DNA of 64,000 bases from Paracoccus albicereus (GTDB lineage: Bacteria > Pseudomonadota > Alphaproteobacteria > Rhodobacterales > Rhodobacteraceae): contig NZ_JAKZEU010000003.1 in NCBI RefSeq assembly GCF_024359525.1, positions 354,701 through 418,700 on the forward strand, written 5' to 3'. Shown piece after piece: positions 17,028-26,841 of the stretch (its first letter is position 1; each line of letters starts with the position of its first letter). Made by a program: the position numbers and the translations under genes. The notes beneath the pieces were generated by a model. That model saw nothing but the letters and a program-made list of their open reading frames with translations, was not told the DNA's origin and did no database searches.

Positions 17028-20000
17028 TCAGGCGACCAGAGCCTCCGCACGCTGTAGATCGACGCTGACCAGCTGGCTCACGCCCTGCTCGACCATGGTC
17101 ACGCCGAACAGTCGATCCATCCGCCCCATGGTGACGGCGTGATGGGTGATGATCAGGAACCGCGTCTCGGTCCGACGAGTCATCTCGTCCAGCAGGTCGC
17201 AGAAGCGACTGACATTTGCGTCGTCCAGCGGTGCATCGACCTCGTCCAGCACGCAGATCGGCGCGGGGTTCGCAAGGAACACGGCGAAGATCAGTGCCAT
17301 CGCCGTCAGGGTCTGCTCGCCGCCCGAGAGCAGGCTCAGGGTCGAAAGCTTCTTGCCCGGCGGCTGGCACATGATTTCCAGCCCGGCCTCCAGCGGATCA
17401 TCGGATTCGACCAGAACCAACCGCGCCTCGCCACCGCCGAAGAGCGTGGTGAACAGCGTGCCGAAATTGGCGTTCACCGTGTCGAAGGCGCCCAGCAACC
17501 GCTCGCGCCCTTCACGGTTCAGGCTGCCGATCCCGGCGCGCAGCTTGCGGATCGCCTCGTCCAGATCGGCCTTTTCGACGGCAAGGGTCTCGCGTTCCTC
17601 CTCCAGCGCGCGCTTGTCCTCATCGGCGCGCAGGTTGACCGCACCCAGCGCCTCTCTCTGGCTGCGCAAGCGCGCGATTTGATCCTCCAACGTTGCGACG
17701 GGTGTCTCGGTCGGGGCGCCGTCAAGTTCGACAAGCAGCGCATCTGGTGTGCCGCCGGTATCCTCACTAATGCGCGCACGAGCGGCCGTTTCGGTGTCAC
17801 GTGCGGCCTCGGCACGCGCCTCGCGAGAGGCACGCTGTTCCCGTGCCTCCGAGGCCTGACGCTCCGCGTCTCGTTCGGCCTGCATCGCAGTGCGCAGATC
17901 ATCGTCGGCCGCAACCAGCACCTGCCGGGCACGCTCCAATCGATCGGACGCGTCCGTTTCGCGGGCCGTCAGGCTGTTGCGCCGTTCGGCGAGTACGCGA
18001 GGCTGCGCCGCCGCCTGTTCAAGAGCTTCGGCGGCACTGTCACGGCGCCCCGACAATTCTGCGGCCCGAGTCTCGGCCTGATCGAGACGCAGGCGCCAGC
18101 CGGACACTTCCTTCGCGATCTCCTGCGATCGCTTCACGCGCGCATTCCCTTCGCGCCGCAATTCATCCAGTGCCGAACGCCGGCTCATCGTCGCGATCCG
18201 CGCCGCTTCGACACCTGTGCGCGCATTCTCGACAGCCTCGGCGGCGGCGGCACGATCGGGCAGGTCTGCGACGGCACGCTCTGCATCAGCAAGCCGCTTG
18301 CGCGCATCGCCCGCGTCCGCGCGGTGACGCGCGACTTCGCCCCGCGCCGCCTCCGCGCGTCCTTGCGCCAGCGACAGATCCGATTCCGCCCGCGTTGCAG
18401 CACGGATCGCGTCCGACAGGTACCGTTCCGCGTCGCGCCTGCCGTCGCGCGCCTCGCGCTCCGCTGTCGAAGCAGCACTCAGCGCCTGTTTCGCCGCATC
18501 GTGAGCTTCGGCTGCGGTCCGGGCCTTGGCCTGCGCCGCGGCGGCCTGCCCGCCAAGTTCGGTCAGCCGGTTTACCTTTTGCAAATGCAGGGCAGCCGAG
18601 GATGCGGCTTCACCTGCGATCACCCGCATTCCGTCCCAGCGAACCAGATCGCCGGCCTTGGTCACAAGTCGCTGGCCGGGTTCAAGATCGGCCTGCATCC
18701 CCACCGCGACCTGTAGATCGGCGACCAGCCCCACCTGCGACAGACGTCGTGCCAGGACGCCGTGGCCTTTCACATGCTGCGCCAACGAGGCGGCGCCATC
18801 GGGCAAAGCCTGTGGTCGGTCCCAGCCAGGCAGCACATGCCAGCCGGATGCGCCGTCCTGCGCCAGTCCCGCGGACAGGTCGTCGCCAAGCGCCGCACCG
18901 AAAGCGACCTCGAAGCCCGGCGTGACCGTCACCTGATCCAGCAGCGTGCTGCCGTCGCCCCTGCCCCGCTGAACCAGACGTTCCAGCGCAGCAATCTCGG
19001 CGGCCAGTGCACCATGGTCGCCCTCCGCCTCGGCACGGGTCGCGCGCGCTGCGGCTTCCGCTGCTTCGGCCTCGGCCCGTTCTCGTTCGGCACCGGCAAG
19101 TCGCGCTTCGGCAGCATCGCAGTCTCGCTTGGCCTGCGTCTGCGCAGCTTCGGCCTCGCGTAGCGCAGCCTCGGCAGTTTTGCCGGCCTCAGCGGCCTGC
19201 ATCGCGGTCGTATCCGCGTCTGCCGCGGCGCGTTCGGCGCGGGACAGCATATCGCGCAGATCCGCAGCAAGGCGCTCGGCCGATTGATGACGTGCGGCGA
19301 GACGCGCGGATTCGTCGGTCAGTTCCGCAAGGCGTGTCTCGACAGAACGAAGCGCCTCGGCGGTCTCGTCGGCCTGAGACGCCGCGCGGTCGAGCCGATC
19401 GTCGTGACCGACGCCCGCTTTCTGGATCTCGGCCTGTTCCCAGTCCAATCGGCCGATGACCTCACCCGCGTCGCGGTTCAGCGCGGCCTCGCGCTCGATA
19501 TCGCGATCAAGCTGCGCGATCCGCGCCTCTAGCTGCGCAATCGCTTCAGCGGCCCGCGCCTCGGCCTCGTCGAGCGCTTCACGCTCGACCACGATCCGCG
19601 ACAGGATCGCCGCGGCGACCTGCTCCTCCTCGCGAAGCGGCGGCAGCGCGGCCTCTGCCTTCTCTCGCAATGCTACCGCTTTTCGCGAACCCGTTTCGGC
19701 CTCGGCGGCAGCTTTCGCCGCGACGGCCAAAGCATCCGCGGCGGCGCGCCGGGCCTCATCCGCTTCGGCCCAGCGGCGGTATAGAAGCACGCCTTCGGCC
19801 TGGCGCAGCGCGGCGCCGATTTCACGATAGCGCGCGGCGGCGCGAGCCTGGCGGGCGAGCGTCGCGGCCTGCGACGCCAACTGCTCCAGCGTGTCATCGA
19901 CCCGGGCCAAGTTCGTTTCGGCGCCGTTCAGCTTCAGCTCGGCCTCATGCCGTCGCTGGTAGAGCCCCGAGATACCTGCCGCTTCCTCAAGAATGCGACG

Positions 20001-20480
20001 GCGGTTCTTGGGACGGGCGTTGATCAGTTCGCTGATCTGACCCTGGCGAACCAGCGCCGGGCTGTGCGCCCCGGTCGACGCATCCGCAAAAAGCATCTGC
20101 ACGTCGCGCGCGCGAACCTCTTTCCCATTGATCTTGTAGGCCGAACCCGCGTCTCGGGTGATGCGACGGGCGATTTCGATCTGGTCCGCGTCGTTCAAAG
20201 CGGCAGGGGCCAGACGATTGCGGTTGTCGATGGTCAGGCTGACCTCGGCATGACCGCGCGCGCCGCGCCGCGTGGTGCCGGCGAAGATCACATCCTCCAT
20301 CCCCTCACCGCGCATCGCAGTCGGTCGGTTTTCGCCCATGACCCAGCGTAACGCTTCGAGAAGATTGGATTTTCCGCATCCATTTGGGCCGACAACCCCC
20401 GTCAGCCCGTCCCGGATCACCAGATCGGTCGGGTCCACAAAGCTCTTGAAGCCATTGAGCCTGAGTTTGTCGAAACGCAC
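17028..20480 (-). CDS. smc: chromosome segregation protein SMC
   Basis: An SMC ATPase of about 1150 residues that organises and segregates the chromosome, normally with ScpA and ScpB. The N-terminal ATPase half has Walker A GPNGCGKSN near residue 32. Two long coiled coils flank a hinge around 500-640. The C-terminal half has the signature LSGGEQ and Walker B ICVLDEVDAPLDD. I choose GTG 20480 because homologues start at the (M/V)RFxKLRLNGFKSF segment, AAGGGGG lies eight bases before it, and a plausible promoter -10 box overlaps the alternative ATG at 20522. The upstream start would add 14 residues. Confidence 0.93.
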   Translation of the reverse strand: MRFDKLRLNGFKSFVDPTDLVIRDGLTGVVGPNGCGKSNLLEALRWVMGENRPTAMRGEGMEDVIFAGTTRRGARGHAEVSLTIDNRNRLAPAALNDADQIEIARRITRDAGSAYKINGKEVRARDVQMLFADASTGAHSPALVRQGQISELINARPKNRRRILEEAAGISGLYQRRHEAELKLNGAETNLARVDDTLEQLASQAATLARQARAAARYREIGAALRQAEGVLLYRRWAEADEARRAAADALAVAAKAAAEAETGSRKAVALREKAEAALPPLREEEQVAAAILSRIVVEREALDEAEARAAEAIAQLEARIAQLDRDIEREAALNRDAGEVIGRLDWEQAEIQKAGVGHDDRLDRAASQADETAEALRSVETRLAELTDESARLAARHQSAERLAADLRDMLSRAERAAADADTTAMQAAEAGKTAEAALREAEAAQTQAKRDCDAAEARLAGAERERAEAEAAEAAARATRAEAEGDHGALAAEIAALERLVQRGRGDGSTLLDQVTVTPGFEVAFGAALGDDLSAGLAQDGASGWHVLPGWDRPQALPDGAASLAQHVKGHGVLARRLSQVGLVADLQVAVGMQADLEPGQRLVTKAGDLVRWDGMRVIAGEAASSAALHLQKVNRLTELGGQAAAAQAKARTAAEAHDAAKQALSAASTAEREARDGRRDAERYLSDAIRAATRAESDLSLAQGRAEAARGEVARHRADAGDARKRLADAERAVADLPDRAAAAEAVENARTGVEAARIATMSRRSALDELRREGNARVKRSQEIAKEVSGWRLRLDQAETRAAELSGRRDSAAEALEQAAAQPRVLAERRNSLTARETDASDRLERARQVLVAADDDLRTAMQAERDAERQASEAREQRASREARAEAARDTETAARARISEDTGGTPDALLVELDGAPTETPVATLEDQIARLRSQREALGAVNLRADEDKRALEEERETLAVEKADLDEAIRKLRAGIGSLNREGRERLLGAFDTVNANFGTLFTTLFGGGEARLVLVESDDPLEAGLEIMCQPPGKKLSTLSLLSGGEQTLTAMALIFAVFLANPAPICVLDEVDAPLDDANVSRFCDLLDEMTRRTETRFLIITHHAVTMGRMDRLFGVTMVEQGVSQLVSVDLQRAEALVA

Positions 20481-20520
20481 TGCCCTGTCCCCCTTGTCGG
20501 GAATCGTCGTCTTTTTGGGC

Positions 20521-20550
20521 ATTTTGGGTGCGCCACACCGTCCGAGTCAA
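20521..20550 (-). promoter_or_regulatory. predicted smc promoter
   Basis: On the minus strand TTGACT (20550-20545) and CAAAAT (20526-20521) are spaced by 18 bases, a fair sigma-70 match. The -10 box covers the first two bases of the ATG at 20522, so transcription would start downstream of it and translation would use GTG 20480. Confidence 0.5.
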
Positions 20551-20616
20551 GCTTGGACGCAAGATGTGGGCCTTAGCGGTGTCTTATCCACAAGATGCGC
20601 GGGCCGGCGTTGAAGG

Positions 20617-21159
20617 TCACGCCCCTTTCGGGCGGAATGCCTCGATCCGCGCGGGGTCGGTTTCGATCCGCGCGGCGCCAAGCAGGTCGAGGCAATAAGG
20701 CACTGCGGCGAAGACCGCATTCAGGCATGTGGCAATGGCCGAGGGCTTGCCGGGGATGGTGATGATCAGCGTCGCATCCCGGCTGACCGCGGTCTGGCGC
20801 GACAGGATCGCCGTCGGCACCTCTCGCAGGGAGGCTCGGCGCATCTCCTCGCCGAAACCCGGATACTCGCGCTCGGCGACATCGAAGACCGCTTCCGGGG
20901 TCTGGTCGCGCGGCGCGGGACCGGTGCCGCCCGTGACGAGGACCAGATCGGCGCCATTCTCGGCAAGTTCGCGCAGTTTCGCTGCGACAATCTCTCGCCC
21001 ATCGGGGATGATGTGGCGCGCGATCTCCATCGGTGAGGTGATCGTGTCCCGAAGCCAGGCCTCGGCGCCGGGTCCACCCTTGTCCTCATATTCGCCAGAC
21101 GCCGCGCGGTCCGAGACGGTGAGGATGGCGATGCGGGCGATTTGGCGTTGATGCGTCAT
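20617..21159 (-). CDS. mog: molybdopterin adenylyltransferase (MogA type)
   Basis: A 180-residue protein that activates molybdopterin with ATP before molybdenum insertion. It matches E. coli MogA along its length: ILTVSDRAASGEY near residue 12, LVTGGTGPAPRDQTPEA near 73-89, PGFGEEMR near 99 and the FRPKGA tail. A MoaB-type name is also used for such proteins. It sits alone between smc and the BCCT transporter, with no other molybdenum-cofactor gene in view apart from the distant CinA-like domain at 12888. Confidence 0.85.
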   Translation of the reverse strand: MTHQRQIARIAILTVSDRAASGEYEDKGGPGAEAWLRDTITSPMEIARHIIPDGREIVAAKLRELAENGADLVLVTGGTGPAPRDQTPEAVFDVAEREYPGFGEEMRRASLREVPTAILSRQTAVSRDATLIITIPGKPSAIATCLNAVFAAVPYCLDLLGAARIETDPARIEAFRPKGA

Positions 21160-21226
21160 GGTCAGGATCGTGACGCGATTCTGGGCCGAAGAAAAGACCA
21201 GCCGCTGGACCGGCAGGCCCCATGTT

Positions 21227-22855
21227 TCAACACGGCTCCGTCTGCAACGCTTTCCAGATCGTGTAGCACATCCCGAGCATGACCACCGAGAACGGGATCC
21301 CGGTCGCGGTCACGCCTGCCTGCAGGGCCGACAGGCCGCCGCCGATCAGAAGGACGATGGCGATCAGACCTTCGATCGAAGCCCAGAAAATGCGCTGCGG
21401 TTTTGGTGCGTCGACCTTGCCGCCCGCCGTGATCGTGTCCACGACCAGCGAGCCCGAGTCAGAGGATGTCACGAAGAAGATCAGGGCAAGCACGATCGCG
21501 ACCATCGAGGTGATTTCGGTGAAGGGCAGTTCATGCAGCATCCCGAATAGCGACAGTTCAGGGCTGTAATTGTCGATCACGTATTCCTTGACGAGGCTGT
21601 TGGCCGGATCGGCGAACAGTTCCTCGATCGCGATACCGCCAAAGACGCCCATCCAGATGAAGATCATCAGGCTTGGGATCAGCAGGACGCAGATGACGAA
21701 TTCGCGCACGGTTCGCCCTCGCGACACGCGTGCGATGAACATGCCGACGAAAGGCGCCCAACTGACCCACCACGCCCAGTAGAAGGCGGACCAGTCCTGC
21801 CGGAAGGCGTCGTCGGTGCGTCCGAAGGGTGCCGACAGCGGTACGATGTTTTCCGCATATGTCACGAGCCCGGTCCAGAACCCGCTCAGCGCCGCGAGCG
21901 TCGGTCCCGTGAACAGGACGAACAGGAAGAACAGCAGCGCCATCCCCATGTTGATCTCGGACAGCACCTTCACGCCGCCGTCCAGTCCGCGCCAGACCGA
22001 GATCAGGGCCGCACAGGTCACGAGCACGATGACGATCACCTGCGTCGACGTACTGACCTCAATCCCGTAAACGAAATTGAAGCCGGCATTGGCCTGCTGC
22101 GCGCCCAGGCCGAGGCTGGTCGCAAGGCCGAAAAGCGTCGAGAACACGGCAAGGATGTCGATGATATGGCCGGGCCAGCCCCAGACCCTGTCCCCCAGGA
22201 TCGGGTAAAAGGTCGATCGAATCGAGAACGGCAAGCCCTTGTTGAAGGTGAAGAGCGACAGCGCCAATGCCATGACGACATAGACGCCCCAGCCATGCAG
22301 GCCCCAATGCAGATAGGTTCCCGCGATGCCCATCGCGCGCGCGTCCGCGATGTTCTGGGTAATGATCTCGCCATCCGCGCCGATGGGTGACGGCGTGTTG
22401 AGGGGTAGCGAAACGTTCATATGGTAGACCGGCTCCAGCACGCCGAAGAACAGCAGCCCGATCCCGATTCCCGCAGCGAACAGCATCGAGAACCAAGAGA
22501 GGTAGCTGTAATCGGGAACCGCGTCCTTCCCGCCAAGCCGGATCTTGCCATAGGGCGTGAAGATCAGTGCGATCGAGAACAGCAGGAAGAAATCGACCAC
22601 GATCATGAAGTACCAGTCGAGCCTCTGCGTGGCGAAGCTGACGATGGCTTGGAAGACGTTGCTTGCCGTGTTGGGGAAAGTCAGCGTCAGAATGATGAAG
22701 ACCAGAGAGGTCAGGGCCGAGACGACAAAGACCGGGTTGTGGATGTCAAAGCCGAAGGGACCGATTGTCCCCTCGATATTGTCCTCACCCAGCGTGTGGT
22801 CGGTCTGAAAGCTCGGGTCGTCCGAACCGTTCAGCGGATCCTCGATGTTGGTCAT
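21227..22855 (-). CDS. BCCT family betaine/carnitine/choline transporter
   Basis: A 542-residue secondary transporter with about 12 membrane helices. The BCCT hallmark region WTVFYWAWW-like segment appears here as DWSAFYWAWWVSWAPFVGMF near residue 358, with the aromatic substrate-box tryptophans kept. Members import glycine betaine, choline, carnitine or related compounds using Na+ or H+, mostly as osmoprotectants. The N-terminal tail is acidic and short; no long osmosensing C-terminal domain is present, so osmotic regulation is doubtful. The ATG at 22855 lies in a tandem repeat that includes its ribosome-binding region. Confidence 0.9.
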   Translation of the reverse strand: MTNIEDPLNGSDDPSFQTDHTLGEDNIEGTIGPFGFDIHNPVFVVSALTSLVFIILTLTFPNTASNVFQAIVSFATQRLDWYFMIVVDFFLLFSIALIFTPYGKIRLGGKDAVPDYSYLSWFSMLFAAGIGIGLLFFGVLEPVYHMNVSLPLNTPSPIGADGEIITQNIADARAMGIAGTYLHWGLHGWGVYVVMALALSLFTFNKGLPFSIRSTFYPILGDRVWGWPGHIIDILAVFSTLFGLATSLGLGAQQANAGFNFVYGIEVSTSTQVIVIVLVTCAALISVWRGLDGGVKVLSEINMGMALLFFLFVLFTGPTLAALSGFWTGLVTYAENIVPLSAPFGRTDDAFRQDWSAFYWAWWVSWAPFVGMFIARVSRGRTVREFVICVLLIPSLMIFIWMGVFGGIAIEELFADPANSLVKEYVIDNYSPELSLFGMLHELPFTEITSMVAIVLALIFFVTSSDSGSLVVDTITAGGKVDAPKPQRIFWASIEGLIAIVLLIGGGLSALQAGVTATGIPFSVVMLGMCYTIWKALQTEPC

Positions 22856-22878
22856 GTCGCTGTCCCTTGTCGCTGTCC
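22855..22878 (-). repeat. 11-base tandem repeat at the BCCT start
   Basis: GGACAGCGACA occurs twice, separated by AG, ending in the ATG of the transporter gene. AAGGGA within the junction looks like the ribosome-binding site. The repeat is small and could affect mRNA folding or slippage around translation start. Confidence 0.5.
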
Positions 22879-22965
22879 GGGTCTTCGTGCCGTGTGCCTT
22901 GGTCGAACCTTAAGGCACCGGCATAACAAATCATAGAACCGGACAGGTTCGGGACGGGATACGCA

Positions 22966-24207
22966 TCAGCCGGTGCGGGCGTTGCGGTTCGCGACCAGTT
23001 TCAGCCGCAGCGCGTTCAGCTTGATGAAGCCCGCCGCATCCTTCTGATCGTAGGCGCCCGCATCGTCCTCGAAGGTCACATGCGCCTCGCTGTAGAGCGA
23101 GTGGTCCGACCAACGGCCAACGCAGGTGACACTGCCCTTGTAGAGCTTCAGCCGCACGGTGCCGGTCACATGTTCCTGGCTCTTGTCGATCAGGGCCTGC
23201 AGCATCTCGCGTTCGGGGCTGAACCAGAAGCCGTTGTAGATCAGTTCGGCATAGCGCGGCATCAGGCTGTCCTTCAGGTGGCCCGCGCCGCTGTCGAGCG
23301 TGATCTGTTCGATCCCGCGATGCGCCTCGAGCAGGATCGTGCCGCCCGGCGTCTCATAGATGCCGCGCGACTTCATGCCGACGAAACGATTTTCCACGAA
23401 GTCCAGGCGCCCGATGCCGTGCTTGCCGCCCAGCTCGTTCAGCTTGGTCAGGATCGTGGCGGGCGACATCGCCTGACCGTCGATCGCGGTGGCATCGCCC
23501 TTCTCGAAGGTCACTTCGATAAATTCGGGCGTATCGGGCGCGTCTTCGGGGTTCACGGTGCGCTGATAGACATAGTCGGGCGCGGCCTCGGCCGGATTCT
23601 CCAGCGCCTTGCCTTCGGACGAGGTGTGCAGCAGGTTCGCGTCGACGCTGAACGGCGCCTCGCCGCGCTTGTCCTTGGCGATCGGAATCTGGTTCTGTTC
23701 GGCGAATTCGATCAGCTTCGTGCGGCTGGTCAGGTCCCACAGCCGCCACGGTGCGATCACCTTGATCGCGGGGTCGAGCGCATAGGCCGACAGTTCGAAC
23801 CGGACCTGATCGTTGCCCTTGCCGGTCGCGCCGTGGGCCACTGCGTCGGCACCGTGCTGATGCGCCAGTTCCACCAGTCGCTTCGAGATCAGCGGCCGCG
23901 CGATGGATGTGCCAAGCAGATAAAGCCCTTCGTAGAGCGCGTTGGCGCGGAACATCGGGAAGACGAAATCGTGGACGAATTCCTCGCGCAGATCCTCGAT
24001 ATGGATGTTTTCGGGCGCGATCCCCAGCATCTCGGCCTTCTTGCGGGCGGGCTCAAGCTCCTCGCCCTGGCCCAGATCGGCGGTGAAGGTGACGACCTCG
24101 CAGCCATATTCGGTCTGCAGCCATTTCAGGATGATCGAGGTGTCGAGGCCGCCCGAATAGGCGAGGACGACTTTCTTCGGCGCGTCAATCTTCGGGGCAT
24201 CGGTCAT
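22966..24207 (-). CDS. argG: argininosuccinate synthase
   Basis: A 413-residue type I enzyme that joins citrulline and aspartate with ATP in arginine biosynthesis. The PP-loop [15 protein letters not shown] is at residues 16-30, followed by the conserved [14 protein letters not shown] segment near 124 and SDHSLYSEA near 371. The length is normal. The first dozen residues (PKIDAPKK) are a short basic leader common in related bacteria. It stands alone 110 bases upstream of the BCCT gene. Confidence 0.96.
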   Translation of the reverse strand: MTDAPKIDAPKKVVLAYSGGLDTSIILKWLQTEYGCEVVTFTADLGQGEELEPARKKAEMLGIAPENIHIEDLREEFVHDFVFPMFRANALYEGLYLLGTSIARPLISKRLVELAHQHGADAVAHGATGKGNDQVRFELSAYALDPAIKVIAPWRLWDLTSRTKLIEFAEQNQIPIAKDKRGEAPFSVDANLLHTSSEGKALENPAEAAPDYVYQRTVNPEDAPDTPEFIEVTFEKGDATAIDGQAMSPATILTKLNELGGKHGIGRLDFVENRFVGMKSRGIYETPGGTILLEAHRGIEQITLDSGAGHLKDSLMPRYAELIYNGFWFSPEREMLQALIDKSQEHVTGTVRLKLYKGSVTCVGRWSDHSLYSEAHVTFEDDAGAYDQKDAAGFIKLNALRLKLVANRNARTG

Positions 24208-24339
24208 GGCGGTTAACCCTTTGGCGAATTTCGGCAGAGGGATAGGGCGGAATGCGGATCGTCACAAGGGGCGGGCGGCCCGGAACATCGGCGGCGGCCG
24301 GTGGTTGATCCCGCGATGACGCGACAACCGGAGGATCCC

Positions 24340-25044
24340 GTGGCAGATTTCACGCTATACTACTGGCCGCTGCCGTTCCGCGGACATTTCGTTCGCGCCG
24401 TGCTCGCCCATGTCGGTGCCGAGGTTGATCTGCCCGACGCTGATGCCGTGTCCGCAATGATGCAGCGCGCGCCCAAGGATCAGCCCGTTCCGTTCATGGC
24501 GCCGCCCATGCTGATGGATGATGCGGCAAGGGTCGCGTTGGCACAGCTGCCCGCGATCCTGTTCCATCTGGGCGATCGTTTCAGCCTGATCCCAGATGAT
24601 GCGGATCGCGCGGCGCTGACGGTCAAGATCGTGAACGACGCCAATGATGTCTTGGACGAGATCACGCTGAACGGCGGCCAGCAAATGTGGACCGCAGATC
24701 GGTGGAATACATTCCGCCCGCGTCTGGCCCGCTGGATGGCAATCTGGGAAGAAACCGGGCGGCGGCATGGCCTTGGGCAAGACGAGGGCTTTCTGCTGGG
24801 TGGTGAGGCCCCGGGACTCGCCGATCTGACGACCGCGATTTTGTGGGGCACGATGACGGAAAAGCTGCCTGCGCTGGACCCGGTGCTGAAAAAGAACGCA
24901 CCGATGGTGCACGCGCTATGTCGTCGTTTGATGGCAAGCGAACCGCTGAAGCTGCTACAGCGCCAGGCCGCAGAGGATTATGGCAAGACGTATTGCGGTG
25001 GCCAGATCGAGGCATCGCTGCGTGCGGTACTGGCAGAGGTCTGA
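24340..25044 (+). CDS. glutathione S-transferase family protein
   Basis: A 234-residue protein with an N-terminal thioredoxin-like domain beginning FTLYYWPLPFRGHFVRAVLAH and an all-helical C-terminal domain. The substrate is unknown. The first catalytic-type aromatic residues (Tyr5/Tyr6 after the start) are in place. I choose GTG 24340 because GGAGG precedes it by about six bases and the domain begins right there; an ATG at 24316 would add eight residues. It precedes ilvA by 45 bases on the same strand and may be co-transcribed. Confidence 0.82.
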   Translation: MADFTLYYWPLPFRGHFVRAVLAHVGAEVDLPDADAVSAMMQRAPKDQPVPFMAPPMLMDDAARVALAQLPAILFHLGDRFSLIPDDADRAALTVKIVNDANDVLDEITLNGGQQMWTADRWNTFRPRLARWMAIWEETGRRHGLGQDEGFLLGGEAPGLADLTTAILWGTMTEKLPALDPVLKKNAPMVHALCRRLMASEPLKLLQRQAAEDYGKTYCGGQIEASLRAVLAEV

Positions 25045-25089
25045 GCACGCGCCCTTGCCAAGTCCCTGCATTCGCGCCATGGGCACCGC

Positions 25090-26343
25090 ATGGAACCCTT
25101 TGCCCCTGCCGTTCGTGCCGCCGAGGCCGCGATCCGTGACCTCTTCGAGCCGACACCGCTGCAACGCAACGACCACCTTTCGGCCAAGTACGGAGCCGAG
25201 ATCTGGCTGAAGCGAGAGGATCTGACGCCAGTGCGCAGCTACAAGCTGCGCGGGGCCTTCAACGCGATGCGAAAAGCCATGGCGTCAGGCGGAGGACCTG
25301 CGCATTTCGTCTGCGCCAGCGCAGGCAATCACGCACAGGGCGTCGCATTTGCCTGTCGTCATTTCGGCGCGCGCGGCACGATCTTCATGCCGGTAACGAC
25401 GCCGCAGCAGAAGATCGCGAAAACACGTATCTTCGGCGGCGATGCGGTCGAGATCGTCCTGCAGGGCGATTATTTCGACCAGACGCTCGCCGCTGCCCAG
25501 AAATTTTCGGTGCGAGAGGGCGCGGCCTTCCTGTCGCCCTTCGACGCGCCCGATGTGATCGAGGGTCAGGCGACGGTCGCGCTGGAAATGCTGGACCAGC
25601 TTGGGCGTGCGCCGGATCTGGTCGTGCTGCCCGTCGGCGGCGGCGGCCTGTCGGCCGGCGTCGCGCGCTATCTGGCCGAGGCAGCACCCGACACCGATCT
25701 TGCGCTGGTCGAGCCTGTGGGCGGTGCGAGCCTGACCGCGGCGCTGGCGGCCGGAGAGCCGGTGACGCTGCCCCGCGTCGACAGTTTCGTCGACGGCGCC
25801 GCCGTCGCCCGGATCGGCGCCCTGCCCTTCGAGACGCTACGCTCCATCGCGCCCGAACAGGTCCTTCTCGCGCCCGAAAACCGCATCTGCGCCACCATCC
25901 TGGAAATGTTGAACGTCGAAGGCGTTGTTCTTGAACCTGCAGGCGCGCTGACTTTGGATGCGCTGGCCGATCTGGCCGCGCGGGATGCGTTGGCCGGACG
26001 CACGGTGGTCTGCGTCTGCTCGGGCGGCAATTTCGACTTCGAGCGACTGCCCGAGGTCAAGGAACGCGCACAGCGCTTTGTCGGCCTGAAGAAATACTAC
26101 ATCCTGCGGATGCCGCAACGTCCCGGGGCGCTGCGCGATTTTCTGGAGAACCTCGGTCCCGAAGACGACATCTCGCGTTTCGAATATCTCAAGAAATCCG
26201 CCCGCAATTTCGGCACGATCCTGATCGGGATCGAGACCGAGACGCCGGGCAACCTTGTCCATCTGGAGCGACGCCTCGACAGCGCCGGCTTCCAGTATCG
26301 CGACATCACGACCGACCCGATCCTGTCGGACTTCCTGATCTGA
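25090..26343 (+). CDS. ilvA: threonine ammonia-lyase
   Basis: A 417-residue PLP enzyme converting threonine to 2-oxobutanoate for isoleucine synthesis. The PLP lysine is Lys52 in SYKLRGAF; SAGNHAQGVA, the glycine-rich PVGGGGLSAG loop and CSGGNFDF follow. The C-terminal 85 residues form one ACT-like regulatory domain (YYILRMPQRPGALRDF), as in shorter biosynthetic or catabolic forms, so allosteric control is likely. It ends 12 bases from the convergent HPt gene. Confidence 0.93.
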   Translation: MEPFAPAVRAAEAAIRDLFEPTPLQRNDHLSAKYGAEIWLKREDLTPVRSYKLRGAFNAMRKAMASGGGPAHFVCASAGNHAQGVAFACRHFGARGTIFMPVTTPQQKIAKTRIFGGDAVEIVLQGDYFDQTLAAAQKFSVREGAAFLSPFDAPDVIEGQATVALEMLDQLGRAPDLVVLPVGGGGLSAGVARYLAEAAPDTDLALVEPVGGASLTAALAAGEPVTLPRVDSFVDGAAVARIGALPFETLRSIAPEQVLLAPENRICATILEMLNVEGVVLEPAGALTLDALADLAARDALAGRTVVCVCSGGNFDFERLPEVKERAQRFVGLKKYYILRMPQRPGALRDFLENLGPEDDISRFEYLKKSARNFGTILIGIETETPGNLVHLERRLDSAGFQYRDITTDPILSDFLI

Positions 26344-26355
26344 GCGACTGGCGCG

Positions 26356-26715
26356 TCACGCCACCTCGACCCCGGCACGCTGACCGCCATGACCGGTCCG
26401 GCGAGACAGATCCTGATGAAAGATGCGCTTGCTTGATGAATAGCACGCGACCAGATCTTCCAGCGACACACCCGCGAGATCGCCGGCAGCCGCCAGCGCC
26501 TCGATCTCGCCGCAGCGTGCACCGAAATCGGCAAAGCCGAGATTCCAGGCGCTGCCCTTGAGGAAGTGCATGAAGCGTTCGAGCTGCGCGGAATCGTCCA
26601 GGCTAAGCTGCATCACCAGGTGCTCGACCTCGTCGATGAACAATTCCAGCACCGGCTCGAATTCCTCCTCACCCACCTCGTCGCGCAGTTCGTTCACCCG
26701 GTCCCAGTCGATCAT
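26356..26715 (-). CDS. histidine-containing phosphotransfer (HPt) domain protein
   Basis: A 119-residue single-domain protein. The phospho-accepting histidine is His50 in HFLKGSAWNLG, the canonical HPt motif on a four-helix bundle. It should shuttle phosphate between receiver domains. GAGAGAGG stands before ATG 26715, which I prefer to upstream in-frame starts that give no domain match. It is divergent, across 126 bases, from a receiver-PP2C phosphatase gene, its most likely partner. No histidine kinase is in the window. Confidence 0.88.
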   Translation of the reverse strand: MIDWDRVNELRDEVGEEEFEPVLELFIDEVEHLVMQLSLDDSAQLERFMHFLKGSAWNLGFADFGARCGEIEALAAAGDLAGVSLEDLVACYSSSKRIFHQDLSRRTGHGGQRAGVEVA

Positions 26716-26841
26716 GCCATCCTCTCTCACAGCGAATCGCCGATGAAACCGGCCTAGCACATGCGCCCTTTCCGAAAGCTTAAGCAGCGCTTCGCGAGCC
26801 GTTTTACGGGTTCTTAAGGGCGGCCGCGTTATGCAGAGCGC

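Noticed and set aside
17139..18716. A 525-codon plus-strand open frame opposite smc.
   Set aside because: Antisense to the SMC coiled coil; no recognisable domain or ribosome-binding site.
12888..21159. Idea that the CinA-like protein and mog form a molybdenum cofactor locus.
   Set aside because: They are about 7 kb apart in separate transcripts, and no other moa, moe or mob gene is in the window.
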